Shown: positions 25,001-36,675 of the stretch, piece after piece
How the letters are laid out: every line of letters starts with the position of its first letter
Position numbering within the stretch: position 1 is the stretch's first letter
Source of the DNA: Klebsormidium nitens
Taxonomy: Eukaryota > Streptophyta > Klebsormidiophyceae > Klebsormidiales > Klebsormidiaceae
Reading direction: 5' to 3'
Assembly (NCBI GenBank): GCA_000708835.1
Contig: DF237414.1
Span: forward strand, 1 to 64,000
Length of the DNA stretch: 64,000 bases
The notes under the pieces: generated by a model
What the model was told of the DNA's origin: nothing
The model's input: only the letters and a program-made list of their open reading frames with translations
Databases searched by the model: none
Translations under genes and position numbers: made by a program

Positions 25001-28000
25001 TTGTTTTAGGACTTTGGAAGAACGGGTTCAACTGCTAATTGACTTTGGAAGCCCTCCTGATTATGAATAGACACGATCCCGAGTGGGGAGATGCATCAAC
25101 AATCAGGGGTTTGCTGATCTGACGTTGGGGTCCTAGACTGTTACGTCTCAGAATCGTAGTTTCGTCACCCTTTGTTGATCTGCGAGATCAGTGTCAGAAG
25201 AACTTGTGTGGCCCAATGCGAGCTCCATTCCTACAAGTGACGTGATCACTGACGCAGTCAATTTCGTCGTTCACTCGCCGTTTACAGAATATTGGATTGG
25301 TCCTCTTCGTATGACAATTTGAGCAGCTTTCTCTGCCATAGCTTCATCGTTCGGGTCGGAGTTCTGCGGTTCTTTTTTCTCAGGCAGGGCAGGCCTGAGG
25401 AAAGGAACAGTGGCGAGAAACCGAGCAGTCACAAAGAAGAAAGCTGTTCCGACAAGAATTGGGTTCCATTTCGACCGACTTTCGGCCTAGGAGGACTTCA
25501 AACAGTTGACACAGGTTGAGCGGAACGTGCGTGGTTCTGCAGCGTGTGCTAGGATTGCAGGATATCGAGCCACTTGGAGTTTGATTACTCTGAATACATG
25601 TATCGTCATTATCATTATACATTTCTTTGTGCTTTCCAGTTGGAAGAGCAGGACGCCAAGGCGCTGGCCAAGGAAGCGAAGAAGGCCAAGCGGGAGGGGG
25701 ACAAGGAGCAGGCGCGCGAGGAGAAGCGCAAGCTCAAAGGTGAGGGCGACTCACTGACGCTGTCGTTGACGTTTGCTCAATGCTTCTCAAATGGTTTGGA
25801 GAGTATTTCTTATACTATAAATAGTTGATATGCACAGTTGGGATCAGCTCACCGCTCTTCCTCCGGGGAACCAGTTATTGACAGGTGAAGAGAGGCCCGT
25901 GCTTATTGTCCGTCTTGAGCTACGCTGAGCAACTTTCCAGGCTCACGTTTGCCTTCCAGCAGCGCGGTTCGAGTTGTCGTCCAGATAACGGGTGGATTTG
26001 TTAGTACTGACATGGTTCGAAGCTGACTGTGAGTACAATGTCAATCCCCTGCCAATCGGTCCGTTTCCATTCGGTCACTTGATGGCTTCAAGAGGTATTT
26101 TTTCCCTTCAAGAAGGAGTCCTTCCCTTCCTTCGCATTCCCATTTGGGCCTTATCGTTGCTTCATCGAGCGGTCTTTGTATTGAGTGTTCCTTCTGCGGC
26201 AGGTTGTCTCGGGTCGGTGCAGGCCGGACCGATTCGCCAGCTTACATTCTTGCTGAGTTCAGCGCTCAGTAGAGACCCTCCGCTTTTCAGCTTGTTCAAG
26301 CTGTCCGACTATCAGGCTTCAATACTTCTATCATTCGCATCTGAGCAGCAAGAGAAGGAGCAGAAGCGAATTGAAGTAACTTTTCCGAGTCTATTGGGTG
26401 GGGCTTGACTGTCCCGTTCCTTTGGCTTCTGCAGCGGAAGAGGAGGAGCAGAAGCGGATCGAGGACGAGCTGAAGCGCATCAAGTACCCGATCGAGGACA
26501 CCGAGGTTCTGTTGGGGCCCTCGGAGAAGCCCCCCGGGCCGCGCCCCGCGCTTACCCGCGACTTTGCGGTGCCGCACGAGCTGGTCGGGAGCTTGCTCAT
26601 GGTCTGGGATTTTTTGATGTCCTTCAGGTAAGGGGAGCCTACCGTCCTTTTTCAAATGCCAGATTGGAAACATGGGTCGTCCAAAAGCTGGTGTGCAGAA
26701 CAGCGGGGATTGGGCTGTTTGATGCTTGGGAAGCCGGAACCATGTGCTTGTCGTTGGGCTTTAAAGCCTTGGGACGGGTGTCATTGGCGCTTTCTTCAGA
26801 GCTGCCCCTTAATGTTGATCCGAACCAAGCCCTTCACGCCACTATCACAAAAGTCCACAAGCGCAGGACGCACAATGTTCCGTTTCGCGCTTCGGATGAG
26901 GGCAGAAGGGCTCGCACAAGCGCGATGAATCTCTCTGCGAAGTCCCTTATCGCATCCGACTGACAATGAAACCCAATACGCGAGTGAAAAGGAAACGTCG
27001 ATCCTAATGGAAAAGTTGCTCATCCGCAGCCCTTACCTTGTGCAGGAAAGTCTCTAGAAAACTCAAAGCTCACTGTTTCTACTCATCTTCACGCAGCAAG
27101 CAAGTGAAGCTGTCTCCGTTCGCATTGGAGGAACTAGAGGCGGCGCTTCTGTACCGCGATGGCGAGGTGGCGATGCTGGCGGAGGTGCACTACGCGCTCA
27201 TGCGCGTCTGCCTCGACGACGCGGACCACTACGACCGCCTGTCGAGAAAGTCCAAGCGCGCGACGCAGGTTGGTTCTGTGGAATTATTTTTCTGGGTTAC
27301 CAAACTTTTTAGAATCGTACTGGCTTAGGTGCTGCTGACCGAGGTGTACTATGACCTGATGCGCGTCTGCCTCGACGACGCGGACCACTACGACCGCCTG
27401 TCGAGAAAGTCCAAGCGCGCGACGCAGGTGGGTTCCGTTGTTGCGAACTTCCAAAATATTCTGCTCATTGCAATACTGCTCGCCGCGGTGCATATGCACT
27501 CGTGCGCGGCTGCCTCAGGTGTGTGATTACTATGACTGCCACCCACGAACTGAAAAAGTGTGCAGCAGCAAGAGTCCTTGTGCGGTCACCCGTTTGGGTA
27601 TGTGGAAGTCTTTGCAGAGGACGCACGTCGAGAACGTCCATCTGAATAAGACGAAAGTGCGGCTTCGTGATATGATCACTCTTCAGAAAGCTGCCGCCAA
27701 TCTGCGGAACCCAAGCTACGTGATTGCATCCGACACTTCTGACTCCCAATTGGGAAACCCCCATGTGCGAAGATCCGGATTCCAAAGCTGTGCACTTGAC
27801 CACTCGACGCCTCATCCCTCCGTTTCACCGCTGCTAATTGAGAGCTAGGTCGAGAACATGTGCATCTACTTTGGCAGAAAAGGTGGTCATGGAACCCTTT
27901 TGTTTGGGGGCCTAGGAGATGTTAAACCTTCCTTTCTTGCAGCTGTCGCTCGAAAGCTGGACCAAAGACTTGGGCATCTAGGTAGCATAGGAGCGTCCCT

Positions 28001-31000
28001 GAGAACTCTGGTCTTTCTCAGCGTGCCGAGAAACGTTGGACACTTCATTCTCGCAGCTGTTGCCCGAGGGCTGGACCAAGGACCTGCGCAGCAACATTGA
28101 CGCCCGATGAACTTCGGAACCTTCGCGGGAGCCGGACCTAAAGCTCAAAACAACCACAAGGGCAGAACAGTGAACTTAAAACTCTTTCTTTTGAGCGAGC
28201 AGAAAATCGAAAGAGCCGTTTTTGTTTGCAGCTTTCGCTCGAGAGCTGGACCGAGGACCTGTGCAACTACATCGAGGCGCGCAACGAGGCCCGCGAAGAA
28301 CACGAAGAAGAAGCGTCCGAAGACGACGAGTCCCAAGGCGAGGCGTCCGATGCCGAGCCGTCCGAAAAAGAACAAGGAACGCCCAAGCAGAAGAAAGAGA
28401 AGGCGCCGGAACCTCCGGGGCCGTCGCCGAAGAGCGACGAGAGCTTTGCGGAGTGCGTGTCGGCGCTGCAGCGGGATCACTACTGGGACGAGATCGACGT
28501 GCGGAAGAAAGTGGCGCTGTTAGCGGCGCTGGTGGATCACGCAGTGCAGACCGAGATCATCAGGTGTGGAACATAATCAACTCTTTGCCCAGATTGCTTT
28601 GGTTCTGTTTTTGGCTTTCAATTTGCCGTTTGAATTGTGGATCTTCTTCTGTGCGGAATGAATTTGATTGGAAAGTGAGCACCAATGATTGGCGGGGTGC
28701 ACTTTTGGGACGGGATCGACGTGCGGAAGAAAGTGGCGCTCTTGGCGGCGTCCGTAGACCACGCTGTGCAGACCAAGATTATCAGGTAATGGGGACAGTT
28801 GACTGTTTGCCCATGTTTCATTGGTTTTTTCGATTATCTGCTAGTTGGGTCTGCTTCTGTGGTGAATCAACCTGTTTTGAAACTGAGCCCCAAGACGCGG
28901 GGGGGGCACTATTGGGACGAGAATCGACGACTGAAGGAAGTGGCGCTCTCGGCCGCACTTGCGAACCTTGCAAAGCAGACGGAAAGTATCAAGTGCGGGC
29001 AACGCTTGACTGTTTGCACAAGTTTGGTTGGCTTTCTTCTTCCTTCAACATGTCCGTGCAATTGTGAAGGTCTGCATGCGTCGCCCTTGGGCCGTCTGGA
29101 TCTTGACCCTTCGTTACTCTCGTGAGCTCCGTCTTGTTAATACTCCTCTGGATATCTTGCACTCGAAACGGAGATGTAAGGAAATTATGGTCTAGAACGG
29201 CCCGCTTCGGTCCTTCATCTGGCAATTTACCTGGATTGGCCCCTGTTTCGGAAATTCCTGGTTAGCCACTGTCCGTTGAATCCTGCCTGATGTTTCTCTG
29301 TTTCAAATTTTCTCTTTTTCTACCACATTGGAACGGGAGCCTAAGTAGACTTCATGCAAGCGAGGTCTGGACCAAACCTGGATGCATAGGTTGCTAAAGC
29401 GCGGGGGAAAACGCAGGAGATTCTGACACTCTGATGTAACGCAAAATGAACCTCACAACCATATCTCAGATCGGATTCCGTTCTCGCAGGGGTCAGCTGG
29501 ATCAGAACTGGGACGACCTTCAGCAGCTGAAGGCGCGCAAGCGCGAGGAAGATGCGGAGTGGCGGAAGCACCAGAGGGAGGAGAAGGCGCGGGCGCGCGC
29601 AGAGGGTATCGAGCAGCAAGGGACGACCGAGGGTGACGGGGAGATTGTGCTGGAGGAAGGGGAAGAGAACGGTGAGGGGAGTGAAGTGATATACGGCCAA
29701 GTCAGAGTGTTGATTGATCGACTGCGTTTCTTGAGGCGGTCGTGTCCATCCTTTGGGTACTACGGAAAGGTCTTTGTTCGCAAATCATTTCTGTCAATTG
29801 AATGACGTGCATTGATGCATCAGATACTTCTGAACAGTTTCCTGGGAAATGCATGCTCTAGTGAGCTCGGTAAAGGTTGAGATGATCAATGCGACTGAGC
29901 TCACGGCTTAACAGATACAAGCGAAAGTAAATAGAAATGTTCCCAGTGCAGTCTACAAAACCATGACTCTGAACGAGCGACTAAGAGCTTTGCAATTACC
30001 ATCTCACCCGCTTTTCGCCCCTGCCGATGTCCCCTCCGGACGTTCACCACTGCTTTCTTCGAAGAGGCGCGTGGGAACGCTTTCTGACGTCACCGTCTGT
30101 TTTGCAGGTGCGGCGGGAAGTGACGAGGAACAAGAAGCAAACGAGGAGGAAGAAGAGGATGCCGGAGAGGGCGAGGAGGGGGCCGCGAATGGCGTCAGCA
30201 GAAATGGGAGGGGGGGATCCCCCTCATCCAGCACAAATAGGTGCGGGCTCCTCTAAGCTTTTTCTGCGGTCCTTCTGAGAAATGGTCGCTCTCTCATTAT
30301 CTCGTTACGTTGTCCTGAGCAGTATCTCACACAACCTGCTCACTGCAGAGATTGGAACGCCTAGCCGCTATAATGGACGTCAACTCAGGCGGAGGGATCG
30401 GATTTGTGTTCGCAGGGCCTGCCCGAAGTGTTTCTGAAAATCTTGATCCAGAAACTTTGGTCAGCGGACTGTTGTCATAGCCGTATGGGAAGCTCACAAA
30501 GTTGCACGACCTGTTCTGGCTGCTTCATAGGGAGCAGGTCACCTGTTTTAGCAGCATCTTTGCCTAGAACGCCCGTCACCGAAATCGGAGCGGGTTCAGG
30601 AAACTACCCATCTGCTAAACCACATTTCTGAAAATCCATATGCAGTGTGGTTTCGTCTTTAACCCATGGCCACCGGCTTTTCGCTCGCCAATGCTTGGTC
30701 AAGAAATCGACCCACTTTCAAAGCTTTGCTCAGGATGCCCCAGCTCAGGACCTCACTGTCTGGGTGCTAACCCGCCGGTTTCGATCCCCTTGTGCAGCGC
30801 CCTGGCGCACATGTCTCAGGCGCAGGCGCGGTTGTTTCTGCAGCAGCAGCACGCGGCGGTCCGCGAGCGTGCTTTAACTTACGGTCACGAACGTTGACCC
30901 TGCCTGTTAGGCTTGACCCACATTTTTCTTTGTGCAGTGCACTTGCCGAGATGTCGCAAGCGCAGGCGAGACTGTTCCTGCTTCAACGTTGTGGTTAAAA

Positions 31001-33578
31001 CCCTTTATTGAGGTTTTTTTCGGATTATCGTAACTCTGGATGACCCATGTGAAGACCTTGCTTCGTTCTATCATTTCGGGCGCAGACCCATGCTTTCGCT
31101 CCCGTTGTGCAGCGCACTGGCGGGGATGTCGCGGGCGCAGGCGCGGCTGTTTTTGCTGCAGCAACGCGCTGCGGACCGCGAGCGGGCGGAGGAGGGCCGG
31201 CGCGCACAGTACGAGGAGCAGCGGCGGGCGCAGCGGGAGAAGGCGAAAGAAGCGGCAGCGGTGACGGCGGAGCGGAAGAAGCGGGAACAAGAGGAGGCGG
31301 AGCGGCAGAAAAGGGTGAGGTTTCAGGAGCGTACCAGAGACACTTCGGAGTCAGCTTCAGAATTTCGAATGCACTTTGCAGACTTGACACGTGTGCTCTG
31401 CCCATTGGAGGAGCTGTTGAACTTCACGTCCGACGACATTTTAAAGGAAAAATTTTCTAGAGAATGGCTTGCATGTGGGTGTGGCGCCTTGAGCGTTGAA
31501 CATGTTTCCCTGTTTTGAATTCTCTGACGTAAAGACATCATGATGCGCGGGGAGAAACGTACGCGTGTGTGAAACTTTCGACGGCTACTGAATAGCGTTT
31601 TCTCTGGAAGCAGTCGGAACTCTGCAGAAAATGGTCCACGATAACCTTTCTGGTCACGCTGACGGCATCTTGCTTACGCATAGACGGAGCAGTACGAGCG
31701 GGAGCTCGACAAGGTTGTCGCCAAACGCGTTGGACTAGCCTTTGGTTTTCAGCGCTCGGATGCGCACAACAAAGTAGACGGTCAGCGACTCACCCTTCTC
31801 ACATTGGTAACATCATCCTGACGAGATCGTGACGTCTTTCCTGACGCAGGAGGAGCAGTACGAGCGGGAGTTCGATAAGTACTTTGTGCGGCGGAAACCG
31901 CTGGGCCTAGACAAGGACCACAACCGGTACTGGTACTTCCCACGGGAGCCGCGTCTTTTCGTCGAGTCGGAGGACTCGGCCACGTGGGGCTACTACCAGG
32001 CAAAAGAGGAGGTGAGTTGTGCGCGGACAATCTCCCTTCTTCCCCCTTCTTTTTCAAGGTCTCAGGGCTGTCCAGTATATTGGACGTTCCCGTGCATGTG
32101 GGGCTACCACCAAGCAAAAGAGGAGGTGGGTCGCGCGGGGACAGTATTAAAAGGTGTATATTTCTTTCCCCTTCTTTTCCGAGAATTCAGCGCGCGACAG
32201 TCGCCAAAAGTGTATATTTCTGTCCCTTCTCTTTCGAAGTCTCGGGTCGGTTCTGCGTGGTACTGTTGGCTTTCACTTGGACGTTCTTGTGTATGTGGGG
32301 CTACGACCAGGCGAAAGAGGAGGTGAGCAGCGCGGTTGCAGCGCAGCCTGGCCTTAGAAGGGTGACGTTGGCTGTTGTGTGCACGCTTTGACTCGTTGAA
32401 GAAGCCTCGTTTTGAGAGCCCTGCGCCGCTTTCTTCTAAGTTGTAACTCTGCGACCTTCAACATTCTCGTGTTCTCCGTCCCAATTCCCGCTTTTGGAGG
32501 TCCCAGGATCAGAAGCGCGATCCGTCCAGCCAAAATGGTTTCATCGTCGTAGAGCAGTTAACATTCCAGTAACTTGCGCGTGCTTAATCATCCTCTCTCA
32601 TGATTGCAACGTGTTCCGCTCCCATTTACTCTTGGTTTTGTGATTACCAAGCTCCATGAATAATAAGGTCGGACCATCGAGCAGAACAAGCTAAAACCCC
32701 TAACCCAGTGGTTCACGGCGCTCGACACTCGAACCACCGGAGCCCTCAGCTATCCCCACCCGTTCCCCGGGCTTGACGTTATGGTTCATCGGCTTTACAT
32801 AAATAGACCCGCAACTTTTTTGCTCCCAGTTGGACGCACTCTTCACGTCCCTCAATCCGAAAGGCGTTCGGGAGCGGGGGCTGCAAAGGGCGCTCGAGCG
32901 ACACTATTCCAAAATCAGGTCAGGAGTTTGCGACCTCTATTCTACTCAGCTGGCCTAGGCAATTGGCATTGGCCTAAGCATTGACTTGATGTTTGTGAAT
33001 CGGTAATGCCTCGTTGTTGTCAGTCCTGCTTGTTGACTCTTGTTCCACCTTCTTGAGTGATGAAAATCTTCGGGGATGACAAGTCTTGTCGGTAGACTGT
33101 TTCATTGTGTTTCATCGTTAGTGGCACTCATTGTTTCATCAGTTGCAGTCAGCGACGTGAACGTGCTCGCACTGGACGCAAAGTTCGATGCTAGCGAAAC
33201 GGTCTTGAGAGGCTGCTTCCTCGGCGAAAGCATCATGACTTGAACTGCATCTTCCATAGCTGCTGTTATTGATTGGCGGTGGTATGTTCATGGAGTCCAA
33301 ACATGCCGATCACTTGCCACTAGTTGTTCTCACTTCCTGCATTGAAATAGACAGCATAACCCCTCATTTTCACAACACTCTGACTCCGAAAGGTTCTCAT
33401 GCGACCGTCAAAAATATCTTCCATTTCTTGCAGCGCCGCGCTTTCAAAGCGCTCAAGGGAGCTTTCACAAAAGCTTGCTCTGGACGAGGCAGCCATCCGA
33501 CGGTCTAGCAGAGTCAAGTCCGCTCCCCGTGCGGCCCCATTCTTGTCGTACGTCAACAAGTACACATCAGGATACTAA
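22079..33578 (+). CDS. WAC-DDT-WHIM chromatin-remodelling protein
   Basis: Fifteen exons: 22079-22191, 22983-23155, 23642-23744, 24244-24369, 24656-24881, 25640-25739, 26435-26627, 27097-27268, 28232-28563, 29490-29671, 30108-30240, 31113-31314, 31850-32011, 32830-32918 and 33434-33578. All introns are GT-AG with matching phase, and the product is 816 residues. It starts MPLLKRKPYSLSKRPKGLEP, typical of plant WAC proteins. A WAC (Acf1-type DNA-binding) domain fills about 20-125 (INxYRQRVW-type motif VNLYRQRVWTCKATGKTNLT). A charged coiled coil spans 245-295. The DDT domain is at about 325-400 (DFAVPHELVGSLLMVWDFLM). WHIM-like motifs lie near 475-512 and 705-768 (DKDHNRYWYFPRE). The acidic/basic linkers are disordered. 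DDT proteins pair with ISWI ATPases to space nucleosomes. Its introns are packed with decayed copies of the adjoining exon ends. Confidence 0.93.
24519..24590 (+). repeat. Partial copy of WAC-DDT exon 5 start
   Basis: GCGCAAGAAGTACCACTTTC at 24519 copies the beginning of exon 5 (24656), with the same upstream CTCTGCxAG acceptor context. It lies 137 bp before the exon. The copy keeps an acceptor but runs to a stop (TAG) with no donor, so using it would truncate the protein inside the conserved region. Confidence 0.75.
26338..26378 (+). repeat. Partial copy of WAC-DDT exon 7 start
   Basis: The stretch CAAGAGAAGGAGCAGAAGCG after an AG at 26347-26348 parallels the start of exon 7 (26435, CGGAAGAGGAGGAGCAGAAG). 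It lies about 86 bp upstream. A GTAAC follows the copied block. Confidence 0.6.
27329..27427 (+). other. Candidate second (duplicated) DDT exon, 33 codons, phase 0/0
   Basis: This stretch lies in the intron after exon 8, with an AG acceptor (CTTAG) just before it and a GTGGG donor after it. It repeats the last 33 codons of exon 8. The last 70 nt (from the ATGCGCGTCTGC block through the donor G) appear base-for-base identical to 27200-27269, offset 159 bp. The first 30 nt differ (VLLTEVYYDL against AMLAEVHYAL). It starts and ends in phase 0 without stops, so it could be skipped, included in addition, or used as an alternative end to exon 8. It is not part of the conservative gene model. Confidence 0.7.
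27483..27570 (+). repeat. Third, degenerate copy of the exon 8 end
   Basis: GCGGTGCATATGCACTCGTG and the following GCGGCTGCCTC...GATTACTATGACTGCC run parallel to the exon 8 block around 27183-27243, with indels and lost frame. It follows the intact copy by about 150 bp, making a three-member series. Confidence 0.6.
27943..28100 (+). repeat. Two decayed copies of the WAC-DDT exon 9 start
   Basis: Exon 9 begins at 28232 with CTTTCGCTCGAGAGCTGGAC. Copies follow an intact CAG at 27943 (CTGTCGCTCGAAAGCTGGAC) and at 28057 (CTGTTGCCCGAGGGCTGGAC). In the exon 9 frame they reach TAG and TGA after 12 and 17 codons, so inclusion would end the protein. Confidence 0.85.
28688..29040 (+). repeat. Two downstream copies of the WAC-DDT exon 9 end with its donor
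   Basis: The last 85 or so nt of exon 9 (about 28477-28563, TGGGACGAGATCGACGTGCG...) recur at about 28700-28785 and 28907-28992. Each is followed by a GT and by the same intron text (TTGACTGTTTGCC / TTTGGTT). Donor-to-donor spacing is 222 and 207 bp. The second copy keeps the GTAAT donor and the frame ends in ATTATCAG as in the exon. Confidence 0.88.
30786..30995 (+). repeat. Two decayed copies of the WAC-DDT exon 12 start
   Basis: Exon 12 starts at 31113 after TTGTGCAG. The same acceptor plus GCGCAGGCGCGGTTGTTTCT-type text occurs at 30798 and at 30938. Spacing is 140 and 175 bp. The first copy stays open for about 34 codons before a TGA. The second ends in TAA soon after its LQR residues. 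Confidence 0.85.
31684..31724 (+). repeat. Partial copy of WAC-DDT exon 13 start
   Basis: ACGGAGCAGTACGAGCGGGA follows a TAG acceptor-like site at 31682-31683 and parallels the start of exon 13 (31850, GAGGAGCAGTACGAGCGGGA). It lies 166 bp upstream. Confidence 0.75.
32092..32330 (+). repeat. Two downstream copies of the WAC-DDT exon 13 end with its donor
   Basis: The exon 13 end (TGGGGCTACTACCAGGCAAA, donor after 32011) recurs with donors after 32125 and 32322. Both copies keep GAGGAG followed by GTGGG or GTGAG. The text between them (CTTCCCCTTCTTTTC, TTGGACGTTC) is repeated as well. Confidence 0.85.
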
Positions 33579-34457
33579 CTCGCCTGGCGCTGAAAGTGTA
33601 TCCAGTTGGTGCGAAGATACCTTCAAAGGCCTGCCTTTCCACCTATATTGCTTTGCCCTCTGGAAGCCTGCTCATTCATCGCATGCATTTGGACAATCTG
33701 TGAGTGTCAAAATGATGATACTAAATCCTTTACTTTTGGTCATGTGTTGCTACGGCTTCATGATTCCCGAGTATTTGACCGGAGCTCATGTGAGGTTCTG
33801 GTTTGTCAACAAACCGCTGACGGGACCTGGCCCCGTGGATCATTCCTTTCAATGCAACTGGAACTAGCTATGGTCACATGCAACCCTGCTCCAAAAAGGA
33901 TTGATTTGCGGATTCACACGCAGGCCGTGCAGCTTCCCTGATTGGTTGTCATGATCAGAGATCCCCTGGCAACGAATGCAATGTACGTGGACGCTACAAG
34001 GAACAGTGACTGATCTTCGAGCACTGAACGCATTGCAAGTTCACAGAAGCACTTGATTGCTCATGAGCTTTGGCTACATACGTCGAGCTTCATCGACCCA
34101 AGTATAACCATTACCTGAGTTGCATGGAAGTGCATAATCCAAGACACTGGGATTGCAGCCAGAGAAACCTTTTAGCTTCGGCCTGCACCTTATGTGGTAC
34201 CTAATGGGGGCCCATCATCAGGTGGTATCACAAAAATCGTTCGGACTCTGTACTGGCGGGTTCTGGCGCGTTATATTAACCGTATCTGACAGCTTCGGGA
34301 ATATCAATGTACTGACTGTCAGAGTGACCCCTCTACTCTAGGAGCTCTACACAGCGCTCCCAAAAGAATTGGATGGTGAACTATTGACTTCTATGATTTT
34401 ACCTAAGTATTGGCGGTCAACTGTTTCGCATAGGTCTTGTACTTTCTATCTAGGGCC
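33579..34457. other. Intergenic region between convergent genes
   Basis: The 3' ends of the WAC-DDT gene (+) and the TPR gene (-) converge across 880 bp. No further coding or RNA feature could be supported. Confidence 0.5.
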
Positions 34458-36675
34458 CTAGCAAACCCCGCCAATTGGGCAAGAGGTTTCATCGTCCCGA
34501 GCATGCCAGAGAAAGTGCGCATAGCTGCCAGTGAAATATGGATTTGTAGGATCAGATGCAATTGCAGCCTTGTAAGCCACCTCCGCCCGTTCGTAGTTCC
34601 CCAAGCCGAGCCACAAGAAGGAGGCATAGCGGCTCAATGTCTCGCCATCTTCAGGGTCCGCATCCAGAGCTTGCTTGAAGTATGAATGTGCCCTGGAAAG
34701 AGGATAGCAGATTTGAGGCTCCTGTAAGTGTCCAGATGCGTGGACCTTTGTCCTGCACGTAAGCAATGCACTCTGATTCCATCGCAGAAGTGCTACCTAT
34801 CAGTCTGAGAGGATTGTGCTACAGAAATGGTTTGATGAATGCCAAGACAAACGTCCTTGCCTCAGGCCTCAACTTCGTGCTCTCAACCAGAACATCCATA
34901 TGCTTGAACACTCCAGCTGATCGTGAGTCCTGCGGATCACTCACCGTTCCTTGTCTTTCCGCACGACGTACATAAACATCGCCATGTTGCCGAGCAGCAG
35001 GGCATTGGAGGGTTCCTTTGCGATGGCGTTCAGGTACTGGAGCTCCGTCCTATCAAAACACGGGTAATTGTCCGGGTCGACCTCGACGCTGAGCGGGGCA
35101 ACTAGCTGCCGGATGACCTCCTGGTCTAGCCTGACATGGTGATAGGGAACCTCGAGTTCCATCTCTTTGGCGGCCTGCTCTAAGAGGCCTTGCATGTAGA
35201 GAGGATCCTGTTTGGGGGAGGTGGATGCTTGGCTGTTGGCACTTTGTCTTGTGCTGCTTGAAGTAGGGGTGGCCTCCTCTTCTCTAATGACTGCAGTTCG
35301 TCGCAGCTGCACTGCCTGGCCAGGACTGCCTTCCTTGCCCTTCTGTGCTATCTTCCTCAGAGGAAATTGGCCGGCACCTCCGCTCTCAGTTGCAGGCGAT
35401 TGATAGAGCTGCCTGGTTATTGTAGCCTCAGCCTGAGTTCTACCAGACTCTGAGGCTGCCTCCTGGTGTGCTAGGCCCTTTACAATTGGAGAGGCGCTGA
35501 GGAGATCGAGGACGGCAACTTCCGGAGAGGCCAGACTGCCAGCTGAATGGACCGTGAAGTTTGCCAGCAGGAGCATGACCGACACCATCAGTACTGGCGT
35601 CGCTGAGAACACGGTCTGAAAGAGCCATAGCAGAGAGCTGTGGATCTCCTGTTGCACGATCGTCATCAACTCCTGCACAAGAAGGTGCATTCTATCAGGA
35701 AGTGATAGCAATCTGTAATGGGATGCTTGTGGCTTGTACATATCATCAATATGAGGCAAATCTGTTGGAAAATGGTGTTTGCAACCATTGCACAACGCCT
35801 TCATATCGAAAAGCCTTTGTGCTCAGACTGAAAGGCCAAGCAGATTGAGCTAGAGAAATGAGGAACAATTGATGGGATGGGATTATCAAAACCATGGCCC
35901 CTTCCTTGAGCTGCGAGCCAACACGTAGTCAAATTCATTAAGCACAGTCGTTGCTCGATCTGGCAAGAATTGCATCTGATGCTGACTTAGCTTCCACAGA
36001 AGTGCTCACTGCAGACAAGTCCAGACAATCACAAGTCCGACAAAAACAAGTTCAGACAATCTTTAGTCCGACAATCACCTGAATATCGTGCTTCTGTAGG
36101 GGTGACAGGTGCTGCCTGAGATGCATCGCATAACTCTGAATGGCCCTCAGCATGAATACCATTGTCGAGAAGGCCGTCGCAATTGCCCCATATGCTCCCT
36201 CCCCGGCCCGCAAGATTTCCCTTTCCAATGCGTTACTCTGCTCCTTGAGTACCTCGCCCTGCCGAGTCACCAACTCGAAACTGTTTCCATTTCCCAATCT
36301 AGCGTGATCTGACCCCATGAAAGCTGGACTGCCGTTTCTAGCGAGCCGGTTGTGCCCAGCCAGCCCCTTAACACCATCCCTAGGCCCATCTTGGAATCCT
36401 CCAAGAGCAGCTCTCGACTGAAAGCAACGGGGAGCGCAGGAAGCCCTACTGTACTGGGTACCCTCCCCAACCCCAACTAGACTAAAGAGCTTTGAAGTCT
36501 GCCTTGTCAAGATCTGACCCGAGTACGTTAGGCCAGCGCATGCAGGCATGGGAAGCAGGCGACAAGGCCCAGACAGAGCCCTGGAAGCTCTCTGAGCTGC
36601 CGCCACGGTTTGTTGACTGCACAGACCAAGCCATGAGGAAGAGACGGGCCCGAGGGATGCTTGTGTCACATCCAT
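34458..36675 (-). CDS. TPR-like protein with N-terminal leader and one membrane helix
   Basis: Three minus-strand exons, 36675-36079, 35672-34945 and 34692-34458, with donors GTGATT and GTGAGT, consistent phase, and 519 residues. The first 100 residues are rich in Ser, Ala and Arg with few acids, possibly a plastid leader. A strong membrane segment lies at about 213-238 (SATPVLMVSVMLLLANFTV), followed by a Ser/Thr/Gln-rich linker. The C-terminal part (about 390-515) contains TPR-type helix pairs: CFDRTELQYLNAIAKEPSNA, then AHSYFKQALDADPEDGETLS and ERAEVAYKAAIASDPTNPYF, each followed by YASFLW or YAHFLW. This motif set matches the plant TPR-like group around Arabidopsis At3g47080 and At5g20190, whose function is not established. 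The membrane helix may be a lineage-specific addition. The start codon is the least certain part. Confidence 0.82.

Noticed and set aside
28222..29067. 281-residue plus-strand frame rich in Arg and Gly
   Set aside because: It is the wrong frame of exon 9 and its tandem copies. The correct frame gives the conserved acidic linker and WHIM-like motif.
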